Shown: positions 44,080-52,870 of the stretch, piece after piece
Position numbering within the stretch: position 1 is the first letter of the stretch
How the letters are laid out: each line of letters opens with the position of its first letter
Assembly: GCF_036662795.1 (NCBI RefSeq)
Contig: NZ_JBAFWZ010000008.1
Location: 1 to 64,000, forward strand
Origin: Lysinibacillus_B sp036662795
GTDB lineage: Bacteria > Bacillota > Bacilli > Bacillales_A > Planococcaceae
Length of the DNA: 64,000 nt
Direction of reading: 5' to 3'
The notes under the pieces: generated by a model
The model's input: only the letters and a program-made list of their open reading frames with translations
Databases searched by the model: none
Told to the model about the DNA's origin: nothing
Program-made: the position numbers and the translations under genes

Positions 44080-45918
44080 TTATGCAATCGTTCTTGGTAA
44101 TATTTCTCGTCTATCCACCCAGTTCCCATTAGCCATATCAAGAACTCTTGTTTTCATTTCTATTGCATCAAGGAATTCTAAATCTGCCAAGAAAGTAAAG
44201 AGTAAATTTTCAGCTGGACAGTTCGCCTTACCCACATGGATTTTAGGGTAAATATGCTCTTCTTGAATTTCTTCTGCATTTAATAGCTCTTCATACATTT
44301 TTTCTCCTGGTCGGATACCCGAAAATTCAATCGCTATATCTCCTTCTGTAAATCCTGATAAGTGAATTAGATTTTTCGCTAAATCCACAATTTTCATCGG
44401 TTCACCCATATCAAGTACAAATACCTCTCCGCCCTGGGCTAGAGTACCTGCTTGTAAAACGAGCCTTGATGCTTCAGGAATGGTCATAAAATAACGGGTC
44501 ATTTCTGGGTGAGTGACTGTAACAGGTCCCCCTGCTGCTATTTGGGCTTGGAATCTCGGTACAACACTTCCCCGCGACCCGAGAACATTGCCAAAACGTA
44601 CTGCAGCAAAATTGGTCTCACTTTTTGTCGCTAAATTTTGGATAATCATCTCGGCAACTCTTTTTGTTGCCCCCATAATGTTCGGTGGATTTACCGCCTT
44701 ATCGGTAGAAATCATGACAAAATTAGATACACCGAAAGTATGAGCAGCATCCGCTATATTTTTTGTTCCAAAAATATTGTTTTTTACCGCCTCATGTGGA
44801 TTACACTCCATTAGTGGAACATGCTTATGAGCTGCTGCATGATAAATTACATCGGGATCATATTGCTGTACCACGTCAAAAATCCTGTTACGGTCCTGAA
44901 TGTCTGCAATAATAGGTATAAATTCAATGCCTTTATTTTCTTCTCTCTCTGATAACTCTGTATAAATTGTATAAATCGAATTTTCTCCATGGCCGAGCAA
45001 TATGACTTGAGCTGGCCGGAATTGTACTACTTGCCGACAGATTTCTGAACCGATTGATCCACCTGCCCCGGTTATCATAATTCTCTTGCTCGTTAATTTA
45101 TTGATAATGGCATCCATATTAAGTTTGACTTCTTCCCTGCCAAGTAAATCTTCAATTTTAACTTCCTGCATATCATTTACCGATATTTTTCCGGTCATTA
45201 CATCCTCAATTTTTGGCATAATTTTAATCGACGCCTTCGTACTTAAACACTGCTCATATATTTCCCTTATACCTAACTTCCCGAGTGAAGGAATCGCAAT
45301 GAAAATTTCATCAATCCTTCTTTCTTCCACTATGCGGGGAATATCCTTCGTTTTTCCGCATACTTTCACTTCCATTAGCTTTAAATTTTGTTTATGTCGG
45401 TCATCATCAATAATGGCGACAACTTTATATTCTGTGTGTGGATCTCGCTTAATGCTACGTAAAAGCATAGTCCCTGCTTCTCCTGCACCAATGACTAACA
45501 CTCGTTTTAAATTTCCTTGAGGCTTAAACAAGGTTGGATCTTTTATAATGCGAAGCAAAAAACGTGAACCGCCGATTAATACAATATGCAATAGCCATGT
45601 AATCGCCATCACTCGGAAATAAATATCACCTTTCACTACTAATTGAAGTCCACTAGCAATCAGAATTGAAATCGTTACAGCATAGCCGATTGACAGTAAT
45701 TCTCGGACAGATGCTACGCTCCATATACGGTTATATAATTGGAAGAAATACGCCATTACATGATGACTAATAAGAAGCATAATGGAACTAAGGATAATTA
45801 ATGAATTCGAATAAATGCTATAGGAAGGATGTAAAAACCAATAACTAAGAAAAATAGCAGATAAAACAATCATTGAATCTACTATAATAAAAATCGAGTA
45901 CCTCAACGTATGGTTCAC
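44080..45918 (-). CDS. Membrane-bound UDP-GlcNAc 4,6-dehydratase (PglF/EpsC/CapD-type)
   Basis: The 612-residue protein has about four N-terminal membrane segments (residues 8-105), a CoA-binding-like domain (VLVIGAGEAGTMLL near 140) and a C-terminal SDR catalytic domain (ITGAGGSIGSEI near 285, STDKAVNPPNIMGATK near 410, VRFGNVLGSRGSVVPRF). This arrangement matches PglF and EpsC, which make UDP-2-acetamido-2,6-dideoxy-4-keto-glucose. It starts with GTG after AGAGGTG and is the first gene of the long minus-strand series that runs to 22774. Confidence 0.94.
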   Translation of the reverse strand: MNHTLRYSIFIIVDSMIVLSAIFLSYWFLHPSYSIYSNSLIILSSIMLLISHHVMAYFFQLYNRIWSVASVRELLSIGYAVTISILIASGLQLVVKGDIYFRVMAITWLLHIVLIGGSRFLLRIIKDPTLFKPQGNLKRVLVIGAGEAGTMLLRSIKRDPHTEYKVVAIIDDDRHKQNLKLMEVKVCGKTKDIPRIVEERRIDEIFIAIPSLGKLGIREIYEQCLSTKASIKIMPKIEDVMTGKISVNDMQEVKIEDLLGREEVKLNMDAIINKLTSKRIMITGAGGSIGSEICRQVVQFRPAQVILLGHGENSIYTIYTELSEREENKGIEFIPIIADIQDRNRIFDVVQQYDPDVIYHAAAHKHVPLMECNPHEAVKNNIFGTKNIADAAHTFGVSNFVMISTDKAVNPPNIMGATKRVAEMIIQNLATKSETNFAAVRFGNVLGSRGSVVPRFQAQIAAGGPVTVTHPEMTRYFMTIPEASRLVLQAGTLAQGGEVFVLDMGEPMKIVDLAKNLIHLSGFTEGDIAIEFSGIRPGEKMYEELLNAEEIQEEHIYPKIHVGKANCPAENLLFTFLADLEFLDAIEMKTRVLDMANGNWVDRREILPRTIA

Positions 45919-46427
45919 TATTCACACCTCTTTGTTCACCAACAGAATAGTAGCGAGATGTTACATATCCTCTCTTCTATTCAAGTTATTTTAAAAATCT
46001 AATAATTCTCGATAAAATAGAGTCATTTTATAATGGGTAGTTAAGTTATGAAGTTTTTTTAGTGGGATTATTTTTGTTTATGTTTTATAGGTATAGAGGT
46101 TTTCTTCCAGTTTGAAAATTCAAGAAAAGGAAGTTTAGAGGAGCATGTATCTCTTATTTGTAGTAAAGTTTATTCGCGATAGGATAAATTTAGTTTGTAA
46201 CATTTCATATTACTATAATTTTTATAGTAGCTTAGTTACTTAAATCACTCCTAATTCTATTTATTTTTATTTTTCTAGTAGAGACTTCATCCAGCTCATT
46301 TAAGAGTTTATGCATTTTTGCCCCTGAATATTACTTTTAAATAACAATCGTTACATTGGATACAAATTCATTAGCACTAATAGGAAAAAAATAGTTTTAA
46401 TTTTATTCTTACCAATAATCTTTCTAC
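45919..46427. other. 509-base gap upstream of the main polysaccharide series
   Basis: This A/T-rich stretch has no supported gene. It should hold the promoter of the long series starting at 45918. A TACTATAA hairpin with a 2-3-base loop lies at about 46211-46230, without a T run. TATAAA-like -10 boxes exist on the minus strand near 46029, but none has a credible -35 partner. The region's length and its lack of a clear simple promoter suggest a leader or binding sites for a regulator. Confidence 0.4.
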
Positions 46428-47333
46428 CTAAATTCCTAAATGCTCTCGTAGCTCATCTTGAATACCCTGTAATTCCTGTTCATTCGGAATATAGTAGTAA
46501 ATACCATTCATAATGGAGCTTGAGCCATTGTTTAAATAGATTTGTTCGATAGTTTTAAAACTACTTCCATAATTTTTGCTTATGTTTAAAAGTTCATCAA
46601 AAACAACATTTATTTGGACATTATCCTCTAGCGTTTCAAAAATGGATTTATAATTAAGGACAGCTCCTACCGATGTAGCTTCCCTTAGTACTCCCTGAAT
46701 CACTTGTTTTTGCCGATTTTGTCGACCAAAATCACCATTAGGGTCCTCATAGCGCATTCTCACAAATTTTAAGGCCGTCTCTCCATCTAATTCTATTTCA
46801 CCTATCGGAAAACGCTCCCCATCATAATCAAATGCCAACGCATTGTTAACTGAAATACCACCGACGATATCGATAATATCCGTAAAGCTTTCCATATTTA
46901 CTCTTGCTACATAATCAATTGGGATATCGAGTAAGTTTTCTACCGTTTTCATGGACATCTCAATACCACCAAATGCATAGGCATGATTAATTTTGTCCTT
47001 AAGTCCTTCGCCTATAATTTCTGTATACGTATCTCTTGGAATACTTAGCAATTTTGTTGTTTTGAGTGTTGGATTAACCGTCAGAACAATCATTGTATCT
47101 GAGCGTCCACTATCCCCGTCTCGCTCATCCACCCCTAAAATAAGTGCAGAAAATGGTTCAGCAGAGGCGACATTTACGGGAGCCTCCCTCATATCTGATC
47201 TTTCATATTTCGTTGGTGTATATAATTGATCTGCGGTATTCTTCATATCGCTATATACTTTATAGGTTACAGCAAAGCCAATAACACTTAGTACGAGTGT
47301 GCTGATAATTCCCCATTTTAATAGTTTCTTCAT
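46428..47333 (-). CDS. LytR-CpsA-Psr family cell-wall glycopolymer ligase
   Basis: LCP proteins transfer lipid-linked polymers to peptidoglycan outside the membrane. One N-terminal membrane anchor (WGIISTLVLSVIGFAV, about residues 7-23) precedes the LCP domain with LILGVDERDGDSGRSDTMIV near residue 61, SIPRDTYT near 99 and FVRMRYEDPNGDFGRQNRQ near 200. The arginine and aspartate residues that hold the pyrophosphate are present. GGAGG fits the second ATG at 47333, giving 301 residues. It is co-transcribed with the phosphatase gene upstream and would anchor the island's polymer. Confidence 0.93.
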   Translation of the reverse strand: MKKLLKWGIISTLVLSVIGFAVTYKVYSDMKNTADQLYTPTKYERSDMREAPVNVASAEPFSALILGVDERDGDSGRSDTMIVLTVNPTLKTTKLLSIPRDTYTEIIGEGLKDKINHAYAFGGIEMSMKTVENLLDIPIDYVARVNMESFTDIIDIVGGISVNNALAFDYDGERFPIGEIELDGETALKFVRMRYEDPNGDFGRQNRQKQVIQGVLREATSVGAVLNYKSIFETLEDNVQINVVFDELLNISKNYGSSFKTIEQIYLNNGSSSIMNGIYYYIPNEQELQGIQDELREHLGI

Positions 47334-47405
47334 ATATACCTCCATCTATACTTTCTCCATTGTATATTTATATACTAAAGTAGGATGATTTTAACAAAGT
47401 AGCCT

Positions 47406-48188
47406 CTATTCCGCTTTTGAATAACGCAATATTTGCCACCATTTGGCCCGTTCAATCTTTTCAGGCTCTTGCAAAATCATTGGTTTATTTCGAATAATCC
47501 TTGAATTGTTTTCGAGAAGCATATCGACAGCATCTAACTGTTTTCTTTTCTCTAAATAAAGTAGTCCTTTGTCAAAATAAAAGGGGCGTGACGATAAATT
47601 GTGCACATCGGAGCCATACGTATGAACTAAATTGGCTTTGACTAAATCGAGCGACAGCCTTTGTATAGCGCGACCAAAATGACCGGCTAAACTTCCCGCA
47701 GTAACTTGCGCTAAGGCCCCCTCCCGAATGAGAGCTTCTAACAGCTCCGGTCGTTCAGCAATTGCTTTATTTCGTTCGGGATGAGCAATGATCGGCGTAA
47801 CTCCTTCACTCAAAAGCTCGCGAATAATCATTTTCGTATAGTGCGGTACTGTGTAAGAAGGTAATTCTAATAATAAATAATTTGAATTTGCTAGTGTGTG
47901 AAGCCTATTTGACCTGTATTGTGGAATGATGCTATCTGATAAACGAACTTCATGTCCGCTATGAAGAGTAAGGGGAATATTCTGTTGTATTAGGTCGTAT
48001 TGTAAGATGTGAAGTTTATTTTGCACGTGCTTATAATTTGCATGATACTGCGGATGATTACTATGTGAAGTAGAAATGATTTCGGTAATCCCTTCCAATA
48101 CAGCCTGCTCTAAAATTTGTAGTGTCTCTTCCTTTGTTTTGGGACCATCGTCGACATTCCATAAAATGTGACTGTGTATATCAATCAA
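47406..48188 (-). CDS. ywqE: YwqE/CpsB-type protein-tyrosine phosphatase
   Basis: This PHP-fold, metal-dependent phosphatase removes phosphate from the C-terminal tyrosines of the BY-kinase. The N-terminal IDIHSHILWNVDDGPKT holds the HxH metal motif; further ligands lie in STSHSNHPQY, SGHEVRL, IAHPERN and SDVHN. An ATG at 48194 is close to the ribosome site, but the TTG at 48188 has better spacing and gives the family's usual M-I-D-I-H start, so 260 residues is likely. The kinase it should control is at the opposite end of the island. Confidence 0.92.
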   Translation of the reverse strand: MIDIHSHILWNVDDGPKTKEETLQILEQAVLEGITEIISTSHSNHPQYHANYKHVQNKLHILQYDLIQQNIPLTLHSGHEVRLSDSIIPQYRSNRLHTLANSNYLLLELPSYTVPHYTKMIIRELLSEGVTPIIAHPERNKAIAERPELLEALIREGALAQVTAGSLAGHFGRAIQRLSLDLVKANLVHTYGSDVHNLSSRPFYFDKGLLYLEKRKQLDAVDMLLENNSRIIRNKPMILQEPEKIERAKWWQILRYSKAE

Positions 48189-48206
48189 AAACATTCACCT
48201 CTCTTG

Positions 48207-48235
48207 CTAATATTTAACTACATATTATTAGTCAA
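48207..48235 (-). promoter_or_regulatory. Sigma-A promoter for ywqE and the LCP gene
   Basis: TTGACT, a 17-base spacer and TATTAG stand on the minus strand just before ywqE. The start point would leave a leader of only about 12 bases, which includes the ribosome site. Confidence 0.5.
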
Positions 48236-48415
48236 CATGCTTTATTTATGCTTATCACTACAATATTATTACTATTTATTGATTTTTTATACTTTGTTTA
48301 CTTAATTTAGTACTATTACCGCTACTTAAGATTAATTTCCATTGCGCTAGCGTACTTTCCCGGATTAATGTTACAACTTATTATTCCAGGAACTTGTGTA
48401 TACTTTTAGACCTCA

Positions 48416-48459
48416 TAAAAAGGCAGCCTCTTGTTCATTGTGAACAAGAAACTGCCTTT
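48416..48459 (-). terminator. Terminator after rny, right edge of the polysaccharide island
   Basis: Arms of 17 bases (AAAGGCAGTTTCTTGTTCA with TGAACAAGAGGCTGCCTTT, two wobbles or mismatches) close a short loop and lead into TTTTT on the minus strand. It would keep rny transcripts out of the island. Confidence 0.9.
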
Positions 48460-48476
48460 CATTTATTTTCATTCTT

Positions 48477-50033
48477 TTATTTTGCGTATTCTACAGCACG
48501 TGTTTCTCGAATGACTGTTACTTTTATATGACCTGGATAATCTAATTCTTCTTCAATTCGCTTACGAATATCTCGAGCTAAGCGATGTGAAGCAAGGTCA
48601 TCGATTTTGTCAGGTTGTACGATAATACGCACTTCACGTCCTGCTTGGATGGCAAATGATTTCTCAACACCTTCGTAGCTTTCAGATATTTCTTCAAGCT
48701 TTTCAAGACGACGAATGTAATTTTCTAATGTTTCACTTCGAGCTCCTGGACGTGCAGCTGATAATGCATCGGCTGCAGCAACAAGCACAGCTATAACAGA
48801 TGTTGCCTCTGTGTCACCATGATGGGATGCAATACTATTAATAACAACTGGATGCTCATGGTATTTTGTTGCAAGCTCCACGCCAATTTCCACGTGACTA
48901 CCTTCTACTTCATGATCAATTGCCTTACCGATATCATGGAGTAGACCAGCACGTTTTGCTAAAGTGACATCTTCCCCTAACTCCGCAGCAAGTAGACCAG
49001 CTAAGTGCGCTACTTCGATGGAGTGTTTTAATACATTTTGACCGTAGCTTGTACGGTACTTCATGCGACCTAAAATCTTCATTAAATCTGGATGTAAATT
49101 GTGGATACCAACCTCGAAAGTTGTTTGCTCACCTGTTTCACGAATTTGCTCGTCCACTTCACGGCGTGATTTCTCAACCATTTCCTCGATACGAGCTGGA
49201 TGAATACGACCATCCTGTACTAGTTTTTCTAGGGCTAATCGGGCTGTTTCACGACGGATTGGATCAAACCCAGATAAAATAACCGCTTCAGGTGTATCAT
49301 CGATAATTAAATCAATACCCGTAAGAGTTTCCAGCGTACGAATATTGCGCCCTTCTCTACCGATAATTCTACCCTTCATTTCATCATTCGGTAAAGTTAC
49401 AACCGATACTGTTGTTTCTGCAACATGGTCTGCTGCAAAACGTTGTAGCGCTAGAGATAAAATTTCGCGTGCCTTTTTATCAGATTCCTCTTTTGCACGT
49501 GTCTCTGATTCCTTCGTCATAACAGCGATGTCTGTTGAAAGTTCATTTTCAACTTGCTTTAAAATGATTCCTTTCGCTTCTTCGCGTGTTAAGGCTGCAA
49601 TCCGTTCTAGTTCTGACTTTTGAGCCAGAACAAGCTCTTCCACTTTGCTTTCCATCTGTTCAATATGCTGTTGTCTTTCGGCTAGAGCTTCTTCCTTGCG
49701 CTCTAAGCCAGATTCTCTTTTGTTCAGAGCATCATCCTTGCGATCAAGATTCTCTTCTCTTTGCAATAAACGGTTCTCTTGTTTCTGAAGTTCTCCACGA
49801 CGTTCACGAATGTCATTTTCAGCTTCAGTTCGAAATTTGTGAGTTTCATCTTTTGCTTCAAGTAGTGCTTCCTTTTTCAATGCATCTGCCTCGCGTTTTG
49901 CTTCTTCAACAATCGCCTGAGCTTGATACTTGGCACCAGTCACCTTTGATTCATTCACTTGTTTCATGTAGAAATAGATAACAGCGACACCGACAGCGAA
50001 TCCAAGCAAAGCAGGGAATATCATGTCCATCAT
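48477..50033 (-). CDS. rny: Ribonuclease Y
   Basis: RNase Y is the membrane-bound endonuclease that starts decay and processing of many mRNAs. The 518-residue protein has an N-terminal membrane anchor (residues 4-22), a long coiled coil to about 200, a KH domain with GRIIGREGRNIRTLE near 215 and an HD domain with the HDIGKAIDHE catalytic pair near 365. The RicA partner is also encoded in this window. GGAGG before two adjacent ATG codons supports the start. Confidence 0.97.
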   Translation of the reverse strand: MMDMIFPALLGFAVGVAVIYFYMKQVNESKVTGAKYQAQAIVEEAKREADALKKEALLEAKDETHKFRTEAENDIRERRGELQKQENRLLQREENLDRKDDALNKRESGLERKEEALAERQQHIEQMESKVEELVLAQKSELERIAALTREEAKGIILKQVENELSTDIAVMTKESETRAKEESDKKAREILSLALQRFAADHVAETTVSVVTLPNDEMKGRIIGREGRNIRTLETLTGIDLIIDDTPEAVILSGFDPIRRETARLALEKLVQDGRIHPARIEEMVEKSRREVDEQIRETGEQTTFEVGIHNLHPDLMKILGRMKYRTSYGQNVLKHSIEVAHLAGLLAAELGEDVTLAKRAGLLHDIGKAIDHEVEGSHVEIGVELATKYHEHPVVINSIASHHGDTEATSVIAVLVAAADALSAARPGARSETLENYIRRLEKLEEISESYEGVEKSFAIQAGREVRIIVQPDKIDDLASHRLARDIRKRIEEELDYPGHIKVTVIRETRAVEYAK

Positions 50034-50139
50034 ATAACCCCTCCTACTTGCTTTTATGTCTGATGTTCTAGTCGGCCGATATATTGATTTAACAACATAC
50101 TGCCTATTTCATTTCAAAATTTAGAAATTATACATGTTA

Positions 50140-50168
50140 ATTGTATATTTCCATACTAGCTCTGTCAA
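50140..50168 (-). promoter_or_regulatory. Sigma-A promoter of rny
   Basis: A perfect TTGACA, a 17-base spacer and TACAAT lie on the minus strand about 107 bases before the rny start. The start point would leave a leader of about 100 bases. Confidence 0.75.
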
Positions 50169-50309
50169 GGATTCCCCTAGTTCTATAAGGTTTTAGCAAA
50201 TCTTTTATAAGATTAGGCTAAAATTTTATAGTATTAATAAATAACTTAAAAAGTCAGCACGGTTTTTCATAGGAATCCAATTTCTCTCAATACTTGCTAT
50301 GTATTAACA

Positions 50310-50354
50310 TAAAAGAGCGATTACAGACTCTAAATCAGCCTGTAATCACTCTTT
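50310..50354 (-). terminator. Terminator after recA
   Basis: On the minus strand AAAGAGTGATTACAG pairs with CTGTAATCGCTCTTTT (one wobble) around a 12-base loop and ends in T residues, 10 bases after the recA stop. Confidence 0.9.
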
Positions 50355-50363
50355 GATTATTAC

Positions 50364-51428
50364 TTATTTATCATCTAAAAGTAATGCTAATTCTTCATCC
50401 ATTTCTTCGTCGTCATCATGGCCACCAATCGTGTAGTTACTTGAGCTAATACCATATGAATCGCGAATTTTATTGGCAATTTCATCTCGTAAAGAAGGAT
50501 TTTCTTTTAAGAATTGTTTTGCATTTTCACGTCCTTGCCCTAAACGCTCATCTCCGTATGCATACCAAGATCCGCTCTTTTGAATAATATCTAAGTCAGC
50601 ACCTAAATCAACAATTTCGCCTTCTTTTGAAATACCTTCACCATACATTATATCTACTTCTGCTGTACGGAATGGCGGTGCTACTTTATTTTTCACGATT
50701 TTAATTTTCGTTTTATTACCGACCATTTCAGTGCCTTGTTTGATCGTTTCTGCACGACGCACTTCTAAGCGCACTGACGAGTAGAATTTAAGAGCACGAC
50801 CACCTGGTGTCGTTTCTGGGTTACCGAACATAACGCCAATTTTTTCACGAATTTGGTTAATAAAGATTGCTAAAGTTTTAGACTTATTAATCGATCCTGA
50901 TAGCTTACGAAGGGCTTGTGACATTAAACGGGCCTGTAAACCTACGTGAGAATCACCCATCTCCCCTTCAATCTCTGCCTTCGGGACTAGTGCGGCTACA
51001 GAGTCAATTACTAAAATATCAATGGCACCACTTCGTACTAATGCTTCTGCGATTTCTAAAGCTTGCTCTCCTGTATCAGGCTGTGACAATAAAAGCTCAT
51101 CAATGTTTACGCCAAGTTTTTGCGCGTATACTGGGTCCAGCGCATGCTCAGCATCAATAAAAGCTGCTTGTCCGCCATTAGCTTGAATTTCTGCAATGGC
51201 ATGTAAGGCTACAGTCGTTTTACCAGAAGATTCTGGGCCGTAAATTTCGATAATACGCCCGCGTGGGTAGCCACCTACCCCCAATGCTGCATCAAGCGCT
51301 AATGAACCACTTGACGATGTTTCTACCATACGGTCAGTCGTCTCTCCTAATTTCATGATAGACCCTTTACCGAATTGCTTTTCAATTTGCTTTAACGCCA
51401 TATCTAAGGCTGCTTTACGATCACTCAC
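50364..51428 (-). CDS. recA: Recombinase RecA
   Basis: RecA forms filaments on single-stranded DNA, drives strand exchange and triggers LexA self-cleavage. The 354-residue protein has the P-loop GPESSGKT at 64-71, the DNA-binding loop region MGDSHVGLQARLMSQ and NQIREKIGVMFGNPETTPGGRALKFY, and the usual acidic C-terminus. It starts with GTG after AAGGAGG. A LexA box and its own promoter precede it. Confidence 0.99.
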   Translation of the reverse strand: MSDRKAALDMALKQIEKQFGKGSIMKLGETTDRMVETSSSGSLALDAALGVGGYPRGRIIEIYGPESSGKTTVALHAIAEIQANGGQAAFIDAEHALDPVYAQKLGVNIDELLLSQPDTGEQALEIAEALVRSGAIDILVIDSVAALVPKAEIEGEMGDSHVGLQARLMSQALRKLSGSINKSKTLAIFINQIREKIGVMFGNPETTPGGRALKFYSSVRLEVRRAETIKQGTEMVGNKTKIKIVKNKVAPPFRTAEVDIMYGEGISKEGEIVDLGADLDIIQKSGSWYAYGDERLGQGRENAKQFLKENPSLRDEIANKIRDSYGISSSNYTIGGHDDDEEMDEELALLLDDK

Positions 51429-51475
51429 AAATAGTTCCTCCTTTAAATTCGATACTCTGTTTTCGTTATGTTTCT

Positions 51476-51504
51476 ATTATACTTGGTAATGAGACAATAC
51501 TCAA
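51476..51504 (-). promoter_or_regulatory. Sigma-A promoter of recA
   Basis: TTGAGT, a 17-base spacer and a perfect TATAAT lie 48 bases before the recA GTG on the minus strand. Confidence 0.8.
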
Positions 51505-51512
51505 GAAAAAAG

Positions 51513-51526
51513 CGAACATATTTTCG
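51513..51526. promoter_or_regulatory. LexA (SOS) box upstream of recA
   Basis: CGAACATATTTTCG differs at one position from the symmetric B. subtilis-type operator CGAACATATGTTCG. It lies 8 bases upstream of the recA -35 box, close to where the B. subtilis recA operator lies. LexA is the expected binder. Confidence 0.75.
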
Positions 51527-51535
51527 ATTTTTGCC

Positions 51536-51581
51536 TAAAATAAAAATTTGGACCATTATTTAAGCCCAAATTTTTATTTTC
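51536..51581 (-). terminator. Hairpin terminator after cinA
   Basis: A 15-bp perfect stem (AAAATAAAAATTTGG with its complement) encloses a loop of about 15 bases and the right arm itself contains TTTTTATTTT on the minus strand. It divides cinA from recA. Confidence 0.75.
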
Positions 51582-51600
51582 AGCTATAGCTTTCTTTCGT

Positions 51601-52857
51601 TTAACGCTTCTTATAACCTTTTTCAACGAATTTTCTCATTAAGAAACTAAATGTAAATTTTACAGCACGCAATCGGTTCGTGTTACGAGATCCAGACAGT
51701 TGCAGGCGATATGTAACTGGTGGTTCCTGACCTAGGCTAATACCGATCCATATTGTCCCAGCTGGCTCATTGCCATGTGAATCAGGACCGGCAGCACCTG
51801 TTAAGCCAACTCCAATGCTCGTTCCAAATTTTTCACGAACATTTTTCGCCATCCAACCCGCACATTCACTGCTGACGACGCCATGATTTTTTAACAGCTG
51901 GGCTGAAATACCAAGCTGGTCCATTTTTGCCTGTTCTGTATAGGTTACCACACCACCTACTAGTGCTTGACTCACTCCCGGAATTTCCGCAAGCTCGGAT
52001 TGGAATAGTCCTGCCGTTAAAGACTCGGCCGCTGCAATTGTTAAACCGTTGTCTAGGAGCATTTCTACCATTTTAGATGCTAATGATTCATCATCGACAC
52101 CATATTGGTATTCTCCTACTAACGCTAGTATTTCCGACTTTTTTGCTTCAATCAATAGCCAAGCTTCCTGTTCAGTACTCGCTTTAGCTGTTATGCGTAA
52201 CGTTACTTCACCATCTGCCGCAAGCGGTGCAACAGTTGGATTTGATTGAGCTTCAAGAATATCTTGCACACGTGTTTCAAGCTCTGCCTCACCAATACCA
52301 TAAAATCTCAGCACATGTGAAACAATTGTAGCACCATCTGTTAAACGTGCAGCTAGGAGCGGTTTCGCTTCAAATTGAAACATAGGCTGAAGCTCCTTTG
52401 GTGGTCCTGGAAGCAGCAAATAGAAGCGACCATCATTTTCGTAAAGCATGCCAGGTGCCATTCCGTGATGATTAGCTAGGACATCGCAACCTTCAAGCAC
52501 AAGTGCCTGCTTACGATTATTTTCGGTCATAACTCGGCCCTGTCTCACAAAATATGACTCAATAGATTCAAGCGCTACAGGATCAAATGTAAGCGTAGTT
52601 CCTAAGTGCTTTGCAATCGTTTCCTTCGTTAAATCGTCCTTTGTTGGACCTAAGCCACCAGAGAAAATAATTAAATCCGCGCGCGATTCGGCAATACGAA
52701 TTGTCTCCTGTAATCGACTACTATTATCGCCTACAACGGTATGATAGAACACATTAATACCTAACTCGGATAGCTGACTTGAAATAAACTTTGCATTTGT
52801 ATTCGTTATTTGACCGAGTAAAAGCTCTGAGCCAACTGCAATAATTTCAGCATTCAT
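51601..52857 (-). CDS. cinA: CinA, competence/damage-inducible protein with nicotinamide-nucleotide amidase domain
   Basis: The 418-residue protein joins an N-terminal molybdopterin-binding-like domain (AEIIAVGSELLLGQITNTN, FSGGLGPTKDDLTK near 65) with a C-terminal deamidase domain (TIAAAESLTAGLF near 275, YTEQAKMDQLG, GLTGAAGPDS near 365). In other species these domains process damaged or by-product nicotinamide nucleotides, and in competent bacteria CinA is linked to RecA. It precedes recA as in B. subtilis but is split from it here by a terminator and a promoter. Confidence 0.96.
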   Translation of the reverse strand: MNAEIIAVGSELLLGQITNTNAKFISSQLSELGINVFYHTVVGDNSSRLQETIRIAESRADLIIFSGGLGPTKDDLTKETIAKHLGTTLTFDPVALESIESYFVRQGRVMTENNRKQALVLEGCDVLANHHGMAPGMLYENDGRFYLLLPGPPKELQPMFQFEAKPLLAARLTDGATIVSHVLRFYGIGEAELETRVQDILEAQSNPTVAPLAADGEVTLRITAKASTEQEAWLLIEAKKSEILALVGEYQYGVDDESLASKMVEMLLDNGLTIAAAESLTAGLFQSELAEIPGVSQALVGGVVTYTEQAKMDQLGISAQLLKNHGVVSSECAGWMAKNVREKFGTSIGVGLTGAAGPDSHGNEPAGTIWIGISLGQEPPVTYRLQLSGSRNTNRLRAVKFTFSFLMRKFVEKGYKKR

Positions 52858-52870
52858 AAGAAAACCTCGC

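Noticed and set aside
44513..44743. 76-residue plus-strand frame inside the dehydratase gene, and similar frames throughout the island
   Set aside because: They are antisense shadows of clear coding sequences, with no ribosome site or family features.
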